Source: Charina bottae
Taxonomy: Eukaryota > Chordata > Lepidosauria > Squamata > Charinaidae
Length of the DNA: 64,000 nucleotides
Direction: 5' to 3'
NCBI GenBank assembly: GCA_023362775.1
Contig: JALMGJ010000001.1
Span: forward strand, 64,242,001 to 64,306,000
Every line of letters begins with the position of its first letter. The stretch's first letter is position 1. The translations under genes were made by a program, and so were the position numbers. The notes under the pieces were generated by a model. The model ran no database searches and was not told where the DNA came from. It saw only the letters and a list, made by a program, of their open reading frames with translations. This document shows positions 43,376 to 54,398 of the stretch, in pieces.

Positions 43376-43985
43376 CATAAAATTATAGAATGGAAGGGAT
43401 TGGAAGGGACTTTGGAATTCATCTAATTCAGCCTGCTGTCAAATGCAGGAATTCATTGCAACGGCATCCATGACAAATGGCCATCCAACCACTTAAGTGA
43501 AGGAGAATCCAACATCTCTTCAAGTAAACGATTCCATTGTTGACAACTCTTACCTATGGGATTTTTTAAAATGTCCTGTTGAATTTCCTTATAATTCAAC
43601 CCCACTGGCTTTTGTCCCATAGTTCTGGAACAACTCTGAACAATTATACCTGTCTTCTGCATAACAGTCCTTCAGATACTTGAAGATAGCTATCATGTTT
43701 CCCTGCAGTCTCCAGGGTAAACATCTTCAGTGCCTCCAACCCTTCCTTATAAGCTTTTTCTTCCAGGACTCCTATCAACTTGATTGCTCTCCTTTGAACA
43801 TGCTCCAGTTTTTCAATATTCTTCCTAAAATGCAGCATCCAAAACTGTATGCAATATTCTAGGCACAGTCTGGCCAGTGCAGAATAAAGAGGAATTATTA
43901 CTTTTCTTGACATCTCACACACTGCTTTAGTTCCAAAAGTAGACTTGCAATCTTCAAACTCTTTTATAGAGTTCACAGCAAAACT
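43376..43985 (-). pseudogene. CR1 LINE, 3' end
   Basis: The minus strand encodes the end of a CR1 ORF2: VIIPLYSALARLCLEYCIQF, then EKLEHVQRRAIKLI, then the 3' UTR, ending in the CR1-type terminus (cccttccattctataatttt). Decayed and 5'-truncated. It is distinct from the L2-like family, which has other C-terminal text and an AAATA tail. Confidence 0.85.
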
Positions 43986-45148
43986 AACGTATAACTTCTA
44001 TTCCATAGCACAAAACCTACACTTATACACAGAGTAACAATTTTTTTTGCTCCACCTCCGCTAAATGTGCTCTTTAATAAACCTGGGAAACAACTAATGC
44101 ATTAACTAAGTATTATTCTTGTAAATCAGAGTAATGCTCTAAAAATGAAACATAAAATTGGCCTGTCAGTTTTCTGTCATTCAGTTGAGTTATTAAAGCA
44201 TCATTGTTGTAAAGTTCTTAATTTCCATAAAAAGACCTCTCTGACAAATCAGCATCCTTTCAGAGATGTTGACAGGTCTTAGGCAAGAGCACTTGTCTGA
44301 TTGTATATTTTGAACGTATTGTGCATACAAGTGGGCTCCTTAACTGTCAAGATTTAGCCCATTTCCCACTGCTAATTCTTCCAAAGAATACTTTGCAGAA
44401 AAGATGGCACCAAACTAACATTACAGTGGTTATACCTTAAACCTGTCTTTTAGCTCTAATACAATCATGGATTCCCAACCTTCTGGTTTGGTGGAAACCT
44501 CTGGAATTTTTCAAGAAACATCATTTCCAAACCAATCATTACTGTTGATCTTGGGGGGTAGGAAGAGATAGAGATAAGAAAAGATAAGACACTGGCAGAT
44601 TGGAAATTTGAAATTGCTCTTCATCCCCTCACATTTGATGATAGTAATTATTATTCAACCATATTTTTGCAGGCTACTATTTGGAACATACCTGCATAGC
44701 TGTGGAGCTGTAAAAAATGTACCATTTAAAAAACAAAACAGCAACAATCCTGCACTCATGAACAACAGTACAAGTGTGCAAGCATTTACTAGATTAGTAA
44801 AAGCCACAGCCCACTTCTTGCTATAAACACAAAAAGGAAAAGAACGTGAGCCTTTGTGATGTCACCCATTCCAGCTCCGGCAATTGAAGTTCAGTACTGT
44901 ACTTGACTACTTGGCTCAATACTTGGTAAAGGCAGCAGATAAATTTATTTAACTATCCTCATAAGAGCAACTATATATGAAGGGGAAGGAAATGATTGAA
45001 GGTGGACCTAGAAGGTCTACAAGTAATGTGGACCTAGAAGGAACTCCATTCCAAAAACATTTTTGCATTTTAATACTTTCCCAGCTGTTTGTTGAAAGGA
45101 TTATGATGAAATCGGCAGTGAAAGAATAAGTAAAGAGATAAAACACAT
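43986..45148. other. No feature recognised
   Basis: AT-rich sequence without a recognised element or exon. Confidence 0.45.
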
Positions 45149-46412
45149 TGCGGTAGCAAACTTCGGCGGCTGCAGCTCCCGGACGGAGAACTGGGGCGCA
45201 GACTGGGGCGCAGATTTGGAGTCCAGACCCCTACTCTTGCTTACCAACTGGTAGGGAGAGACAGCAGAGGAGCTGGGACGGAGTGGTTGTGGTGGAGCTC
45301 GACGGAGGTATCTGCATTTGGAGTGTGGAGCTTGGCGGTGCGGAGGTTCTCGGCGTGCGTGTCGAGGAGCGTGTCGAGGGCCGGGAGCGTTTCCCTTTTC
45401 TTGAAGCCTGCAAGAAACTGCAGCAGCTGGAGGATTGGTGGAGCAGTGCGGCCTTGGTTGGCCGTTAGCAGCTTTTGGCTCATGGCCTTTAGTATGGTAG
45501 ACTCTTTGGCCCCCTCAGCGAACGTCCAGCTCAGCTTTGGGTGTGGCAGTGGCAGCGAATCTTGGTGTGATGGACCCTCAGCCCTTGGCATAGCAGCAAG
45601 CTCTTGGTGGACCCTCAGTGAGGTAGTGGGCCTCTGGCGTGGCGTGTGATGAATGGGCCTGGCCCTTGACCAACATAGTGGACTAGCGGGACGACGAGCC
45701 CAAATGCGGCAATCCAGCGCAACTTTGACTCCCTCCTACTCTGTTAGTTCATCAACTGGACTTAGGAGATGTCGGAGATCGGGGAGATTTTGGAGAAGAA
45801 ACCCGAGACTCAGACATTCTGGAGGCTGTGCTGGCCTTAATATCTTATGCCAGAAGGAGCAACAACATAGAGGACTGTCTTTTATAACATAGTGACCTTG
45901 AGTGAACCGTCTATTCCCACTCAGGCAAGCGGCAGTGGGTTAGGTCCCTTAGTGTGAGAGGCGTCCCCCCAGTAGGTGAGAGATACGGGGTGGGGGCCAG
46001 GAGTGTTTGATTGTGTGTAAGAGTACCCCCTGAGCGTAGGTCAGTGGGGTAGGAGTGATTGAGGTGCCCCTCCTCTACTAGTGAGAGAAGTTGAGGGGGG
46101 TGCATAGTAAAAGTGGAAGTATAGTGTGTGTGAGGGGGGGTGGTTGGGAACCCAACAGTGCCGAGAGCATGAGCTGCTGCACTGGGGGGGGGGGGCTCAC
46201 CACTGCCCAGGGTTGAATGTGGTTGAGAGGATGAGTGTGTGGGGTAAGGGACCTATGTTTAAACCCAGGATTTCCGGCGGTTCGGGAGTGGAGGCTACCG
46301 ACCTAGGAAGCTCTGGGGGCTGCAGGGCGGGCCAACTGATCAAAGTGGTGACAGGTCGGGGACGTTATAACGGACACTGGAGGGCAAGTCATCTCTGGGG
46401 AAGACGCCCCTG

Positions 46413-47131
46413 GTGGTACCGGTGGCGTGTTCCGGCCCTCCAAGTTCAAACCCAGGCCCTGGACGACAGATCCTTGAGGGCCCTGGTCTCCGGCTGCTGC
46501 TTCTCAATGCCAGGTCAGCGAACAACAAGGCCCCCCTCATATGTGATTTGATCACAGAGGAGGGGGCAGACCTGGCTTGTATCACTGAGACCTGGCTGGG
46601 CCCTGAGGGGGGGTTGCCCTCTCGGAAATGTGCCCAGTCGGGTTTCAGGTGTGACACCAGCCGAGACACCGGGGCAGGGGAGGTGGGGTGGCGGTTGTCA
46701 TCCGAGAGTCTCTAATGGCTCACAGGGGCATTGCTCCACAAGTGGCCGGCTGTGAGACCCTGTTTTTTAAGTTGGGTTCCCGAGAACAGTTGGGAGTGTT
46801 GCTGCTGTACCAGCCTCCCTGCTGCATAGCAACCTCCCTGCCTGAGCTGCTGGAGGCCATCTTGGGGTTGGTGGTGGAGTCCCCCAGACTTATGGTTCTG
46901 GGGGACTTCAATCCACCATCCCTGGGACGGGCCTCGGAAGCGGCTCGGGAGTTCATGGCTACCATGGCAGCCATGGGCCTGTCCCAGATAATTAGGGACC
47001 CGACTAGAGACAGTGGCCTCACCCCGGACCTAGTTTTCTTGTCGGAGCAATGGCAAAGTGATCTGAGGGGAGAGTTAGATCTGTCCCCGTTGTCATGGTC
47101 AGACCATGCCCTGGTGACCTTGGGACTCTAA
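46413..47131 (+). pseudogene. L2-like LINE endonuclease domain
   Basis: Two overlapping frames joined near 46700. The first gives LLLLNARSANNKAPLICDLI and DLACITETWLGPEGG (the catalytic Glu in the TETW box). The second gives GVLLLYQPP, 'LMVLGDFNPPSLG' (GDFN box) and 'LSWSDHALVTLGL' (SDH box). These are the APE endonuclease motifs in the right order. A one-base shift and a stop after 'LGL' separate it from the rest. Confidence 0.85.
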
Positions 47132-47170
47132 TGCGCTGCCCCACTCCGCAGGGAGGCTGGACCCATTCGA

Positions 47171-47620
47171 TTGGTCCACCCCCGGCGACTTATGGACCCA
47201 ATGAGGTTTCAGAGGGAGCTGGGGGGTATACCCGAGGATCTGTTGCACAGTCCGGCAGAGGCCCTGGTGGCAGCCTGGAATAGGGAGACCGCCGGGGCCC
47301 TAGATAGGATCGCGCCTGTGCGACCTCTCTTGCCTCATTCGGCCCGTCACTCCCCGTGGTTTACAGATGAGTTGAGGGTTTTGAAGAGGGTTAAGAGACG
47401 TCTGGAGCGCCGCTGGAGAAAGACGAAGGCTGAATCTGACCGGACACAATCTAGAGCCGCTGTTAAGGCCTACCTTGTGGTGGTAAGAGCGGCGAAATGT
47501 GAAAATTTCTCTGCTCTTATTGCCTCCGCAGAATGCCACCTGGCGACCCTGTTTAAGATTACGAGATCTCTTTTGGGTCAATCAAAATCAGTGACCCATT
47601 TACAGGGTCGTTCGGAGGAG
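47171..47620 (+). pseudogene. L2-like LINE linker region
   Basis: Open frame after the endonuclease: 'FTDELRVLKRVKRRLERRWRK', a basic helix-rich linker, then 'AECHLATLFKITRSLLG', typical of the region between endonuclease and RT in CR1/L2 LINEs. It runs on through the inverted scrap at 47621-47676 by chance. Confidence 0.75.
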
Positions 47621-47676
47621 TTTTATTTATTTATTCGATTACTCACCGCCCAACTCCCTCAAGGGACTCTGGGCAG
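47621..47676 (-). mobile_element. 55-bp LINE 3' end inserted in reverse
   Basis: The reverse complement (aactgcccagagtccc, then gggagttgggcggtgagtaa and an AATAAATAAA tail) is the terminal 55 bases of an L2-like LINE. The host text appears to continue from 'cggaggag' to 'ttttccaagc', with agtttt on both sides as a possible duplication. Confidence 0.75.
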
Positions 47677-47721
47677 TTTTCCAAGCATCAGCAGGAGAAA
47701 ATCGCTCAGATCCATTCTAAG

Positions 47722-49125
47722 TTGGACTCTAAGCATGATACACAGTCTGGGGAGATGACAGAGGAAAGTACTTACCCTATTATCTGGGAACGGTTCGATC
47801 CTGTTGGACCTGAGGAAGTGGACAGAATCCTCTGGATTGTGAAGGCCACCACTTGTCATTTAGATCCGTGTCCCTCCTGGCTAGTAAAATCGGCCCGGGA
47901 GGTGACTTGTGGTTGGGTCCAGGCAATGATTAATGCATCTCTTGGGGAGGGAGTGTTCCCAGCAGCCTTTAAGGAGGCGCTTGTGCACCCCCTCCTCAAG
48001 AAATCATCCCTGGACCCTACTATTCTGGACAACTTTCGTCCAGTCTCCCATCTCCCCTTTTTGGGAAAGGTGATTGAGAAGGTGGTGGCGCTGCAACTCC
48101 AGTGGATTCTGGATGAAACGGATTATCTAGACCCCTTTCAGTCAGGTTTCAGGCCAGGATATGGGACGGAGACTGCATTGGTCGCACTTATGGATGATCT
48201 CTGGCAAGGGCGGGATGGAGGGAGTGCATCCATCCTTACCCTTTTAGATCTCTCAGTGGCTTTTGATACCTTTGACCATGGTATCCTTTTGGGGCAGCTC
48301 AGGGAGTTGGGGGTGGGCAGTGTAGTTCTGCAGTGGTTCACCTCCTTCCTCCGGGGCGGTTCCCAATCAGTGATGATAGGGGAGGAGAGATCTGACCCAC
48401 GGCCCCTCTTGTGTGGGGTGCCACAGGGTTCAGTGCTCTCCCCTCTCCTGTTTAACATCTATATGAAGCCGCTGGGTGAGATCATCCATCACCATGGGAT
48501 GAAATACCATCTATATGCTGATGATACTCAGCTGTATATTTCCATCCCGGGTGAAGTAAGTGATGCAGTTGCCATCCTATCTCAGTGTCTGGAGGCTGTG
48601 GGGGCCTGGATGGGGAACAACAGGCTTCAGCTGAATCCTAGTAAGATGGAGTGGCTGTGGATTGATGGCCGCTTGGGATCTAGGAAGTTGTCATCTTTGG
48701 TTCTAGATGGGGTGGCACTACCCCATTCGGAGCCAGTGCGGAATTTGGGGGTTCTCCTGGACTCACAACTCCTGCTTGAAGAGCAGGTGGCAGCCGTGGC
48801 CAGGAGGGCCTTTGCACAACTTCAGATTGTGCACCAGTTACGCCCATTCCTGGACCGAGATGCCCTCCGAACAGTCACTCATGCCCTTGTCATCTCCCAT
48901 ATAGACTATTGTAATGCGCTCTACATGGGGCTACCCTTGAGGAGTATCCAGAAGCTTCAACTGGTCCAGAATGCAGCTGCACGGACAGTTATTGGGGCCA
49001 GAAGATCGGCCCATGTGACACCGCTGTTGTGCGAGCTGCATTGGGTACCGGTTTGCTTCCGGGTACAATTCAAGGTGTTGGTTATCACCTTTAAAGCCCT
49101 ACATGTCATGGGCCAGGCTACCTGA
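47722..49125 (+). pseudogene. L2-like LINE reverse transcriptase
   Basis: A 467-codon frame: FKEALVHPLLKKSSLD, DNFRPVSHLPFLGKVIEK, 'FQSGFRPGYGTETAL', LTLLDLSVAFDTFDHGIL (motif A), LLCGVPQGSVLSPLLFNIYM (motif B), YHLYADDTQLYISIP (motif C at about 48518), and the C-terminal 'HALVISHIDYCNALYMGLP' and 'AHVTPLLCELHWVPVCFRV'. All catalytic motifs are intact. The frame is lost at about 49115, where a neighbouring frame continues the conserved C-terminus. Confidence 0.88.
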
Positions 49126-49758
49126 GGAACCGTCTCATCCCCAGAACATCGACCCGTCCCACCCGATCAGCCAGAGAGGGCTTGCTGCGGACCCCATCGA
49201 CCAAAGAGTTCCATCTAGCGGGGTCCAGGAGGCGGGCCTTCTCTGCAGTTGCGCTCGCCCTTTGGAATACCTTACCCCTGGAGCTGAGGCTGGTTTCCTC
49301 ACTCCCGACCTTCCGGAAAGGCTTAAAGACCTGGTTCTGCCGTCTTGCCTGGGAGGGAAATGCCAACAGTTCCTCTTGGGGATGGCTGGTCCCATGAAGC
49401 CTCCCAGTATTCCATTTTTAACATCTTTTATACTTGGGTTCTATATTATTTATTTATTGTAATTTTATATTTATCTTTTTTAACTATGTTTTATTGTGAA
49501 CCGCCCAGAGTCCCCGACAGGGGAGATGGGCGGTAATATAAATTTAATAAAATAATAAATAAATAAATAAACTTCTCCCCATCTCACATACTGTATACAT
49601 ACAGTTTAGACAGTGTTGGAATCATTGGGAAATATGGCTGCCATTTCAGGGAAAAAACCTGAAGAAGCTCTGCTGTAGTTGACGAATGGGAGGCAAGTTA
49701 CATTTTTATGCTACATTTGCTGTTGTTTCGGTGGTTTCCACAAGGGTGCTGTTAAAAT

Positions 49759-49878
49759 CTGTAAGATGGCAAGTGAAGTGTTATGAACCAAGCTCTGCCC
49801 CTTTAGTACAGGGGTGCATTGCATACATGCTTAAAGGGGTGGATCTTGGACTGCTATGTTGCATCTGCCATCTTGCAG
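49759..49878. mobile_element. Foldback MITE-like repeat, copy 2
   Basis: Arms ctgtaagatggcaagtg and its partner gcatctgccatcttgcag are inverted copies. Inner parts (aagctctgcccctttag / taaaggggtggatcttgg) also pair around 'caggggtgcattgcatacat'. Related to 10162-10359 and 51595-51755. Confidence 0.5.
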
Positions 49879-50013
49879 ATATTGAGCCTCTCATGGACAC
49901 CACTGCTTTGTTGACAAGTTCTTCTCTCTTTACATAAAAAAATCCAATTCTATCTACCTTTGAGTGAGCCTGTTTGTGAAAGCGAAATGATTTTCTACTT
50001 ACATAGTACTATA

Positions 50014-50259
50014 AATGACATATCAAAGACATCCCAAAGACTATCTACACCTCAATTGCCCAATTAACAAGCCAATCAGGTGTAAGGTCAATACAGCCAC
50101 CCTGGAGGACATATATGGGGTCCCCTCACCAACTTTTGCCCAGACTGAAGGAGCTACTTGGACAAGCAGCGAAACGTTTCAACCAAAAGAAAGAAATCCA
50201 GTTGCCATGACTCAACCTACAGACAATTCCACCTGGATGACTGAGAATCTTCATCGACA
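50014..50259 (+). mobile_element. Penelope terminal fragment, second subfamily
   Basis: Ends with the same leader text as the 54-kb element (aaatccagttgccatgactc, acaattccacctggatgact). A short duplication tactata (50007-50013, 50260-50266) flanks it. A hammerhead-like core lies at 50145-50175 (CTGAAGG, stem GCTACTT/AAGCAGC with one mismatch, CGAAAC). Confidence 0.7.
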
Positions 50260-50266
50260 TACTATA

Positions 50267-51169
50267 GGTGAACTGTTCCAGGGGCACATAACTTTCCATC
50301 TACTCTACAATGAAGCAATTGTATTTAAGCAGGTTTATTGATTTGAAATGGACCAGCTAATTGTGAATGCTTACAGTTGCATGCTTAACATGTGATATCA
50401 AATAAATGCTAAAATTGGATAAAACAACAGGTAACACAGGGACCACATAGAAGCCACAGCAGTGATCCCATGCACACTTATAAATTCAGGAGTTTATAAA
50501 ATGACTCCATTTCTCTCTGTAGTCTCTTATTCTTGGGGCCTTTTTAGACAAGTGAAGCTTTGCAACTAAATTAGAGCAAGACCATTCCCTTGAGCTAACA
50601 GCAGTTGAGAACATGCCCAGACATGATGAGGCCCAGGTGTTCTCCGAGAGGAGTTAATATATCAACTGCAACAAGAGCAAGCTTCATCTTAAATGAGCAC
50701 AGCTTCCAGTGGGTGGTTGCAGAGGTAACTGTTTCTGTGGATACTTCCATCTGAAGATTCTGGGTCTGTTGGAAAGCCGTTCTAGACTTCTATGTTCCCA
50801 CAGCATCAGTAGTGCTGAATGATAAGCTGATTTATTTCAAGTTCAGGTGTGCACAGTGTACCTGACACTGGTGTAAAACTAGGGGTTGGGTATTGTTTTG
50901 TTTTCTCCACTACCAAATTAAAGTGCTACCCTGCTGTTACCTGGAATTTTAGGCTTCATTATTAGCTTTTTAATAAAGGTGATATTAGCATTTTAGCATG
51001 GCGTCCATGCTTCCTTTTGAAGTTCAGGAAACCATGTTTTCTTTTTAGCCAAAGCCATTTCTTCTTTTGATAGGCAAGAACTTTCCAGCAACTAAACAAC
51101 AGGGAGCGTATTCTGGAAGTCCTTGAATACACTTGCAAGTATTAAGAAAGATACAAACTGGACTGGGAA
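50267..51169. other. No feature recognised
   Basis: No exon or defined repeat identified. Confidence 0.4.
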
Positions 51170-51470
51170 AGGGGGTGATGTAACCCATACATTTGCCACT
51201 TGCGGAATGTTATTTAGGAGCAATGTTTTCTATTGTTTAATTCTCATGTCTAAGTAATGTCTTTTATTGTTTGATTTGTTGCTTTCTGACATATCACATA
51301 TACCAAATGTATCATTTATTTCTGTACCCTATATAAAGACTTGACCCACCTTAATAAACGCTTTTTGCTTTGCCTGAAGTACTCATGATTCGTGCTGTCA
51401 GGAGGGGAGAAAAAGCCACTTTGCAAAGTTAGTCTCTCTCCCAAATTCAGGGGTCAAGTTTTTTTTGTCA
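51170..51470 (+). mobile_element. Probable solo LTR of an endogenous retroelement
   Basis: A TATA box (TATATAAAG, 51330-51338) is followed 15 bases later by AATAAA (51353-51358), a T-rich run and a 'ctgtcagga' stretch. This is the U3-R-U5 spacing of a compact retroviral LTR. Ends and duplication could not be fixed, and no internal genes are present. Confidence 0.4.
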
Positions 51471-51594
51471 GCTCCACACCAAACTCAGGTGCCTGAGTTT
51501 TAAAGGCAACACTGCCAGAAAATTATGGCAACATAAAAATGTGTTACTCCCATTGTCAATCCCTATATGGCCTCTGCTCTGACTAACCAAATGG

Positions 51595-51755
51595 TGCTGT
51601 TGGGGACTTTTTGACCCTGCAGGGGTATCAAAAAGTCAAGGTGGTACCTGCCTAATCAAAGCTCTGCTCCTTTTTATGTGCGTTGCACAGGTGTGATGAA
51701 CATAAAAAAAAGGCGGAACTTTGATCACATGGTTGCAACCATGTTCTTGACTTCT
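51595..51755. mobile_element. Foldback MITE-like repeat, copy 3
   Basis: Arms (aaagtcaaggtggtacctgc, atcaaagctctgctcc) and (ggcggaactttgatcacatg, ttcttgactt) are inverted copies around tttatgtgcgttgcacaggt. The same design as copies 1 and 2. Confidence 0.5.
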
Positions 51756-52170
51756 TTCATCCCTCCATCCCCATTTTAGGTTCAGGTAAGAGTATCATTG
51801 AGCCTATATCCCCATGTAGTCATTTCTGCAGAAAGCCACAAGTATCTCTGTCAGACAAGCTTTCCCAGATGCTTTGAGAAAATCCCTTCTTTTGAGTGCA
51901 CTGTCTATTTTTCCAGAGGGCACAGCCATACTGACATTATTGTCACTCCCAAATCCTGTGATTACCTGAGCTGCCACAAGTCCCGCAGCAATAAAAGTCC
52001 TCTTTAGTCCATGCAAAAGGGGAAAGGAAAGGAACCCAGCATGTGCCACTTTGAACACTGGCTGGTCCTAATACTGAAGAGAAGGGGGGGAATGGACAAA
52101 ATACCAATTGTTTTCACCCTTGATGGTGAGAATGCATAGGAATTTATTGCAGGGTTCTTGTTAGAAATTT

Positions 52171-52276
52171 TGTTGTTGTTCAGTCGTTTAGTCGTGTCCG
52201 ACTCTTCGTGACCTCATGGACCATAGCACGCCAGGCCTTCCTGTCCTCCACTGCCTCTCGGAGTTTACTCAAATTA
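52171..52276 (-). mobile_element. BovB 3' end, 106 bp
   Basis: The reverse complement gives the last 30 codons of BovB ORF2 and a short (CAA)n tail (ttgttgttcagtcgtttag on the plus strand). 5'-truncated; duplication not clear. Confidence 0.9.
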
Positions 52277-54017
52277 ACACCACCAATTTATGAGTGCTCC
52301 GAATGGATGGATCCAAAATTTCATGTGGCAAAGACCAAGGTATTTAAACATAACTGGCAAGAATCAAGTGTGTGTAGGTGGATTGGTGACCTTGGTAGAC
52401 TGTTTACTAAATATGGAATAATGGATGGAAAAATATGAAGCCACACAAATTCTGATAGAAAGGTAATGGGTAGTATATTACAAGGAATGGATTTTTGCTA
52501 AATGAAATAAAAATGGCTGTGCCGTATATAAAAGCAGGCTTCTGCCCACCGTTTTATACGGAAGCGAGATTTGGGATGTCAGGAACATCATAAAGTCCAT
52601 TAAATGTAGAGGGAATAGGTAAAACAAGGAGAGAGAGTCAGGGAAGATCGGGTGCTGAATGGATGTGAAGTGACAGAGGTGAGTGACCAGTGGGAAAGAA
52701 ATTCATTGAGGTGGTTTGGTTGTATAGAGAGAATGAGTGAGGACTGTATCCGAAAACCGGATACCTGTATATGAAGGACCGGGAAATGGGCGAAGAGATA
52801 GGGGAGAATTTTTTTTTAAAAGAACTTTGTTAATTTTCAAAGTATAGCTAAAATACAAAATAGAAAATACAGAAAAGCTAGAAAATAGAGCTAAAGAAAA
52901 AAGAAAAAACTATAGAAGTGCAAATAGACAGAAAGCAAAATCGGGAAAAATGACTTCCAGCTCCTCCAATACAGATATAGATAAATTTACAAGTATAATC
53001 TCTTACCATTAATAAACCCATAGTAACATTATTTCTATTAAAACAAACCATTTAATCATTAAAACCCAAAGTCAAAGCTTTATTTTTTTCCACCACAAGC
53101 AAGTAATCTAGAAGTGGTTGCCAAGCAGATATAAATCCAGAAACGGAGTATTCTTTAATTAATGCTGTTAGTTTAGCCATTTGGGCCAGATCCATTAATT
53201 TAACAATCCAATCTTCAACCATAGGTATCCATGGATCTTTCCATCACTGTACATATAAAAGTCTTTGTGATCATATATAAAAGCAAAACTCCATATTTTT
53301 TCTCCAGCTCCTTCTCCATCAATCCCAAAAGGAACAGTTCTGGCTCTTTTTGTATGTTCACTTTTAAAATCTTTTGGATAGTAATACATATTTGATCCCA
53401 AAATTTTTTGGCCTTCTCACAAGTCCACCAGAGATGATAAAAGGTTCCTTCTCCCTGTGAACACTTCCAACAAACATTTGTTACACCATTATACATTTTG
53501 ATAACTTATCAGGAGTTAAATACCAACTATACATCATCTTATAAAAATTCTCTTTTAAATTATAATTCAAGGTGAATTTCAAACCTTTATTCCACATATT
53601 TTCCCATTGCTCCAGCATAATGTTATATCCAAAGTTCTTAGCCCATTTAATCATGCATTCTTTAACCTGTTCATCTTCCAGATTCATCTGTAACAACATT
53701 TTATACATTTTGGTAATAACATGTTCATCACTGGTACAAAGTTCCATTTCAAACTGAGTTATTTCATTAAGAAATTTATAATTCTTCTTATCCACCTTAA
53801 AACGTTCTAACAATTGTAAATATGTAAACCAATGACATGTAAAACCTTCCAACTCTATCATTTCCCTTGTTTTAAACTTTGGTTAAGAGAAAGGGGAGAA
53901 TTGAGAAAGTTGTGGTTGGATGGATTTGAAGAGATCCAGAAAAACAGAGAGGTGAGCAGTTTAAAGAATAAAAGGCAACGCATGAGTCAGTGGATGGAGG
54001 TGGTAGAAGCAAGAATG
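52277..54017 (+). pseudogene. LINE C-terminal remnant split by an L1
   Basis: Decayed frames encode 'FILYGSEIWDV'-like text near 52555 and 'WERNSLRWFGCIERMSE' near 52690. After the L1 they continue as 'LWLDGFEEI' and 'RMSQWMEVVEARMI'. This is the C-terminal tail of an RTE- or CR1-type LINE ORF2. The family is not identified. Confidence 0.5.
52811..53891 (-). pseudogene. L1 LINE, 3' part of ORF2 and 3' UTR
   Basis: An 11-bp duplication aggggagaatt (52800-52810, 53892-53902) and a T run at the left (poly(A) on the L1 strand) bound the insertion. Minus-strand frames (53861-53481 and 53496-53215) encode the L1 ORF2 C-terminal region: 'LYKMLLQ', 'KWAKNFGYNI', 'NFYKMMYSWYLTPDKLSK', then the Cys/His segment CWKCSQGEGTFYHLWWTC. 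One frameshift near 53490 separates them. 5'-truncated, as usual for L1. Confidence 0.85.
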
Positions 54018-54025
54018 ATTTAAAG

Positions 54026-54236
54026 CATAGATTTCCAAACTGTGTGTCGCGACACAGTACTGTGTCGCCTGCAGTGTGCAGGTGTGTCGCGCGAAAACCC
54101 AGAAGCGCTGATGGCACGCCATCAGCGATTCTGGGTTTCGTGCAACACACCTGCACACCGCCACCGCCACCACCACGCACACCGCTGCCGCAGCCTTTGA
54201 TGTGTGTCACCAACAGGAAATGTTTGGAAAGCTCTG
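54026..54236. mobile_element. hAT MITE, TSD atttaaag
   Basis: Ends CATAGATTTCCAAACT and a diverged right end atgtttggaaagctctg, with perfect 8-bp duplications atttaaag at 54018-54025 and 54237-54244. The centre holds a near-perfect palindrome around gatggcacgccatc. Confidence 0.9.
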
Positions 54237-54398
54237 ATTTAAAGATTAGAAAGGTATGGTGAGAATTGTGTTTCACTGATTTACAGTATAAATCAGACTT
54301 TTATTTTTCTTACTTTGAAACTCTTTCAAACCACTTATCTTTAAGATTAAGAACAAGGAGCGAAACGTTTCCACTGAGAAAATAGAAATCCAGTTGAC

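Larger units (their letters stand above)
45149..49572 (+). mobile_element. L2-like LINE (CR1/L2 group), nearly full length, inactive
   Basis: A 4.4-kb element starting at a sharp rise in GC near 45149. GC-rich leader (45149-46410), endonuclease (46413-47131), linker (47171-47758), RT and C-terminus (47722-49125 and, after a frameshift, 49118-49400), 3' UTR with gaaccgcccagagtcccc and its partner ggggagatgggcggt, and an AATAAATAAATA tail. The leader is shared with the reverse copy at 550-2365, so the 5' end is probably genuine. The reading frame changes near 46700, 47130 and 49115, and a foreign 55-bp piece lies at 47621-47676. No target duplication found, as is common in this group. Confidence 0.88.

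Noticed and set aside
45283..45649. ORF1 of the L2-like LINE
   Set aside because: Several overlapping frames exist on both strands in the GC-rich leader, and none shows an ORF1 motif, so no ORF1 was called.
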